11,102 nt of DNA from positions 1 through 11,102 of the forward strand of contig JASLXP010000088.1 of NCBI GenBank assembly GCA_030740295.1. Direction: 5' to 3'. Of the stretch, positions 8,265 to 11,102 are shown piece by piece (within the stretch, counting starts at the first letter, position 1; the number at the start of each line of letters is the position of its first letter). The stretch is from Planctomycetota bacterium (lineage in GTDB: Bacteria > Planctomycetota > PUPC01 > JACPCR01). Below the pieces are notes generated by a model, which was not told where the DNA came from, searched no databases, and saw only the letters and a program-made list of their open reading frames with translations. Made by a program: the position numbers and the translations under genes.

Positions 8265-9539
8265 ATGGAACACCTGATCCAAGAAGCTCTGGATTTGATT
8301 TTGGCCGGCCAGTGTGAGGAGGCGCTCACCTGTCTGGACCAGGTGGCGGTCGAAGAGCTGCAAAGCGGCGTGAAAGTTGAATTTCTCTATTGGCGGTCCT
8401 ACGCACTGTCGAATCTCCATCGCTTTGAAGAAGCCGAACGCCTGCTCCGTGATGGCATTCGCGAATACCAGAGTGAAGGCCGATTCTTCAGGTCATTGGG
8501 GCAGCTGCTTTCAGAAGCGGGCCGTGAAAACGAGAGCCTGATCTACTTCGCCAAGGCCAGCGAACTGATGCCCGAGGACAGCACGACCGCATACGAGTGG
8601 GGGTTCGCACTCTATAAACTCGAGCGTGATGATGAGGCCATCGAGCAGTTCAATGATGCACTGACCATCGACCCGAAGTGCGCGGACGCGATTCGATACC
8701 TCGGCGAGATCTTTTGTTCGAGAGAAGAATATGAACAGGCTTATCTCAGCTACCGCGCCTATCTCCACCATAATCCTGACGACCACGTCATTCTTGTTGA
8801 AGCCGCGATCTGCCTCTCGGATCTCGAACAGTTCGAAGAGGCTTTTGAGTACTACGAACGCGCCGCAAATGTGAATCGGGAGTACCTTTACACCTATTAC
8901 AACTGGTCGGTCAGTCTATGGCGTTCGGGGGACCTGGATAAGGCGGTGCTCCGCATTCGTGAGTGTCTTCAGAGCAACTCATTTTTCCCGCTGGGCTGGA
9001 TGCTGCTCGGCCGGCTGCAATTGGCTCTCGGCAACAAAGAGAACGCGCTCAAGACCATGGAGCGTGCGATGAAATCTATCCGGCGCAGGAAGCCTGCAGA
9101 TACTGAAATGGTCTGCTGGTGCTACGAATCTCATTTCGAGACCATGATCGAAATGGAAAAGCTCGAAGAGGCCGAAGCTATCTTCTGGGAAAGCGCCCGA
9201 TCCAACATTCTCTCCGAAAACCTCCTCACTCAGTACAATTCCTTTTCCGCGGCAGAAGCAGACAAGCTCTGTCTGTGGTGGATTTTGCTGGACGTCCGGC
9301 TTTACAAGCCAACCCCGGCGGAAGATCTCGATGGCGAGCTGGCCGGCGGATACCTGGTCGGCTTCAACGTGCTCGCGCATGACCCGGATGAGGCGGTGGA
9401 CTACGCGATTGATTTCGAGCGGACACTCTCCGAAGGCGATGCACTCGTCGAGGAGTGCCTGCTCAGGGATACACGTCTGAAGGATGTTCCGGGCGTGTGC
9501 CGGGTCTACCCCAATCGCAATTATTACCTGGCTACATGA
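8265..9539 (+). CDS. TPR-repeat protein with unrecognised C-terminal domain, first gene of XPB-Bax1 operon
   Basis: This is a 424-residue soluble protein with no signal peptide or membrane segment. Residues 3-310 form about eight or nine tetratricopeptide repeats; the clearest are 38-72, 73-107, 108-141, 142-175, 176-209, 210-243 and 244-271, with the usual W/Y, G, A and P positions. The last ~95 residues (330-424) leave the TPR pattern and look like a small alpha/beta domain (GGYLVGFNVLAHDPDEAVDY, then an acidic helix and VCRVYPNRNYYLAT), which I do not recognise. The start is fixed by an in-frame TGA at 8244, with ATG 8265 the first start after it. Its last codons overlap the helicase start as ATGA, so the two are very likely co-translated. 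I infer a cytoplasmic adaptor or regulator for the helicase-nuclease pair; direct evidence of that role is absent. Confidence 0.93.
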   Translation: MEHLIQEALDLILAGQCEEALTCLDQVAVEELQSGVKVEFLYWRSYALSNLHRFEEAERLLRDGIREYQSEGRFFRSLGQLLSEAGRENESLIYFAKASELMPEDSTTAYEWGFALYKLERDDEAIEQFNDALTIDPKCADAIRYLGEIFCSREEYEQAYLSYRAYLHHNPDDHVILVEAAICLSDLEQFEEAFEYYERAANVNREYLYTYYNWSVSLWRSGDLDKAVLRIRECLQSNSFFPLGWMLLGRLQLALGNKENALKTMERAMKSIRRRKPADTEMVCWCYESHFETMIEMEKLEEAEAIFWESARSNILSENLLTQYNSFSAAEADKLCLWWILLDVRLYKPTPAEDLDGELAGGYLVGFNVLAHDPDEAVDYAIDFERTLSEGDALVEECLLRDTRLKDVPGVCRVYPNRNYYLAT

Positions 9540-10900
9540 TCAAACTTGAATTTGACCGCGGCTCCATACTTGTTCATGCCGATGGTGAGCCGGATGGCTT
9601 CCATCTCCCTGGCTGCGTCTTCGATGAACGAGTAGACCTCTGGCGTGCGCCTGCGCGTTTCTATCGTGAGATTGTGACCGTTCTCACTCGCAGCAAAACT
9701 CCGTTCGAAGACACTGCCCGGGAATACGAAGAGCTTCAACTGGCTTCGAGCCTGGAGCGCAAGCCCTTCCCTTACCAGCAGGAAGCTGTCGATACCTGGG
9801 CCAAGTCCGGCAAGCGTGGTGTGGTGGTCCTGCCCACCGGAGCAGGCAAGACGTTTGTGGCGCAGATGATCATGGGAAGCATCCAGCGCAGTACCTTGGT
9901 CGTCACACCCACCATCGATCTCATGCAGCAGTGGTACGGTGTACTCGGCACCGGGTTCGATATGGAAGTCGGCCTCATCGGAGGGGGCTATTACGAACCT
10001 CGGCCGGTGACGGTGACGACCTACGACTCCGCATACATCCACATGGAACGCATCGGCAATCGTTTTGGCCTGATCGTCTTCGACGAATGCCATCACCTGC
10101 CAGGCCCCACTTACCTGATGGCTGCGGAGGCTTGTATCGCGCCCTTCCGTCTCGGCTTGACCGCCACCCCCGATCGCGATGACGGCGAAGAGTGGCGTTT
10201 GCAGGAAGCCATCGGCCCCATCGCCTACCGCAAGGAGATCAAAGAACTCGCAGGCGACTATCTCTCCGATTACGAAACCGTTCGCGTTTACGTCCGGCTC
10301 TCCGATGAAGAGCGGGAGGAGTACACCAGCGAGCGCGCCATCTACCGGGATTTTTTGCGTATGGAGAATATCAGCCTGAGCGGCCCGAACGGATGGACGC
10401 GCTTTCTCATGGCCACTTCACGCAGCGAACAGGGACGTCGCGCGTTCCTGGCCTATCGAAATCAGAAGTCCATCGCGCAGGCTTCCGGTGCAAAAATTCG
10501 GGAGCTCGAAGACCTGCTCGCCAGGCATCGCTTCGACCGTGTGATTATCTTTACCAGCGACAACAAGACGGTTTACAAGATATCCAGAAAGTTTCTGATC
10601 CCGGCCATCACGCATCAGACCAAGGTGAAGGAACGACACGAGATCCTGCAGCGTTTCAACGCGGGTGATTATCCTTTCCTCGTCACTTCGAAGGTACTCA
10701 ACGAAGGCGTGGACGTCCCGGCTGCCAACGTAGCCATTGTTCTTTCCGGTAGCGGCAGTGTCCGCGAGCACGTGCAACGTCTCGGCAGAATCCTGCGCCG
10801 CGCACAGGATAAGCACGCGCTCCTGTATGAAGTCGTGGCCGAAGACACTGCAGAAGAATACGTCAGCAGCCGCCGGAGGCAGCACAGTGCTTACAGCTGA
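9536..10900 (+). CDS. xpb: XPB-type SF2 DNA helicase (Bax1-associated class)
   Basis: The product has 454 residues and is a cytoplasmic ATP-dependent DNA translocase/helicase. Residues 1-60 resemble the damage-recognition-like N-terminal domain of archaeal XPB. A Q-motif-like PYQQEA lies at 79-84, Walker A LPTGAGKT at 99-106, motif Ia VVTPTIDLMQQW at 122-133, Walker B DECHH at 183-187, motif III LTATP at 208-212, motif IV VIIFTSDNKT at 336-345, motif V around 384-394 and motif VI QRLGRILR at 414-421. The XPB RED motif appears as RDD (214-216). Residues 252-274 fit the thumb-like insertion. ATG 9536 is chosen because it gives the ATGA overlap and starts directly at the conserved domain; a start at 9455 would add 27 residues that look unrelated. 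The next gene encodes its known partner nuclease Bax1, which supports an XPB assignment over other SF2 restriction-type helicases. Confidence 0.96.
   Translation: MIKLEFDRGSILVHADGEPDGFHLPGCVFDERVDLWRAPARFYREIVTVLTRSKTPFEDTAREYEELQLASSLERKPFPYQQEAVDTWAKSGKRGVVVLPTGAGKTFVAQMIMGSIQRSTLVVTPTIDLMQQWYGVLGTGFDMEVGLIGGGYYEPRPVTVTTYDSAYIHMERIGNRFGLIVFDECHHLPGPTYLMAAEACIAPFRLGLTATPDRDDGEEWRLQEAIGPIAYRKEIKELAGDYLSDYETVRVYVRLSDEEREEYTSERAIYRDFLRMENISLSGPNGWTRFLMATSRSEQGRRAFLAYRNQKSIAQASGAKIRELEDLLARHRFDRVIIFTSDNKTVYKISRKFLIPAITHQTKVKERHEILQRFNAGDYPFLVTSKVLNEGVDVPAANVAIVLSGSGSVREHVQRLGRILRRAQDKHALLYEVVAEDTAEEYVSSRRRQHSAYS
10875..10879 (+). promoter_or_regulatory. Shine-Dalgarno site of bax1
   Basis: GGAGG lies 7 nt before the GTG at 10887, inside the last codons of the helicase gene. 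It is the only strong Shine-Dalgarno sequence seen in this operon, and it supports the GTG as the true start of the next gene. Confidence 0.8.
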
Positions 10901-11102
10901 TCTCCTGCAGGTCAACATCCGAGGGGGAGAGGTCCGGCCGCGATACATTGACGGCGAAAATCAGGAGCTCCTCGCCATTGCTGAATCCCTCATCCGTATC
11001 TACAACGAGAGCATCGGCAGAAGCAGACAGGATCTGGATACGGACCTCGAAGACTACCTCGGGACGGGCACGGACTTTATCTTTCACCGCGGGCTGGCGA
11101 AG
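10887..11102 (+). CDS. bax1: Bax1 nuclease (DUF790 family), 3'-truncated by window end
   Basis: Seventy-two codons are visible, starting at GTG and running off the right edge. The N-terminus (MLTADLLQVNIRGGEVRPRY, then IDGENQELL and a terminal GTDFIFHRGLAK) has the pattern typical of Bax1/DUF790 proteins. Bax1 binds XPB in archaea and acts as a structure-specific DNA endonuclease; its catalytic region lies further downstream and is not visible here. The gene overlaps the helicase by 14 nt in another frame and has a GGAGG at good spacing. The helicase-nuclease order matches the archaeal pair. Family assignment is from memory of the N-terminal motif. It is strengthened by position, but whether the full gene is intact cannot be judged. 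Confidence 0.92.
   Translation, partial: MLTADLLQVNIRGGEVRPRYIDGENQELLAIAESLIRIYNESIGRSRQDLDTDLEDYLGTGTDFIFHRGLAK

Noticed and set aside
8257..8277. Short leader reading frame (ATG at 8257, six codons then TGA) overlapping the TPR gene start
   Set aside because: It is very short with no Shine-Dalgarno; a chance ATG is the simpler explanation.
7883..8317. A 144-codon + strand frame across the intergenic region
   Set aside because: It runs through the decayed duplicate and hairpins, overlaps the promoter and the start of the TPR gene, and has no recognisable domain.
9455..9535. N-terminal extension of the helicase from a start at 9455
   Set aside because: The extra 27 residues do not resemble the XPB N-terminus and would overlap the TPR gene by 85 nt; ATG 9536 gives the typical ATGA overlap.
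9536..10900. Restriction-type (type I/III) helicase subunit
   Set aside because: There are no methylase or specificity genes nearby; the N-terminal domain, the RDD motif after LTATP and the adjacent Bax1 gene point to XPB.

Overview
The window is a moderately GC-rich bacterial chromosome segment with all genes on the + strand. It holds one giant, 5'-truncated gene, a ~455-nt intergenic region built around an imperfect duplication, and the first three genes of a tightly overlapping operon. A very large TPR/discoidin-type protein suggests a bacterium of the PVC superphylum or a neighbouring lineage (Planctomycetes, Lentisphaerae, Hydrogenedentes or Sumerlaeota type). This placement is an inference from gene style; there is no rRNA or marker gene here.

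Region 1 (1-7809): one open frame of 2602 codons that enters from the left edge and ends at a TAA. Its product is a scaffold-like mosaic. It has TPR blocks, a galactose-binding-like beta-sandwich, discoidin (F5/8C)-like domains, about five copies of an Ig-like beta module with a DPD/DxD signature, a short Arg-Ser linker, and a C-terminal TPR block of the BamD/CpoB style. It is most likely an envelope or secreted-side protein, but its N-terminus and any signal peptide lie outside the window.

Region 2 (7810-8264): no gene. Two copies of a ~163-nt unit sit 200 nt apart (7763-7927 and 7963-8126). The first copy includes the last 15 codons of the giant gene; the second is a decayed copy of that gene end plus the downstream hairpin. 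Each copy carries a long imperfect inverted repeat. A perfect TATAAT at 8210-8215 is a plausible -10 element for the next operon.

Region 3 (8265-11102): a TPR protein with an unrecognised C-terminal domain, then an XPB-type SF2 helicase, then the start of a Bax1 (DUF790) nuclease, which runs off the right edge. The first pair overlaps by 4 nt (ATGA) and the second by 14 nt, with a strong Shine-Dalgarno site before bax1. XPB and Bax1 are a known helicase-nuclease pair studied in archaea and linked to nucleotide-excision-type repair. The TPR protein as the first, translationally coupled gene of the operon is the most interesting candidate for an undescribed component.
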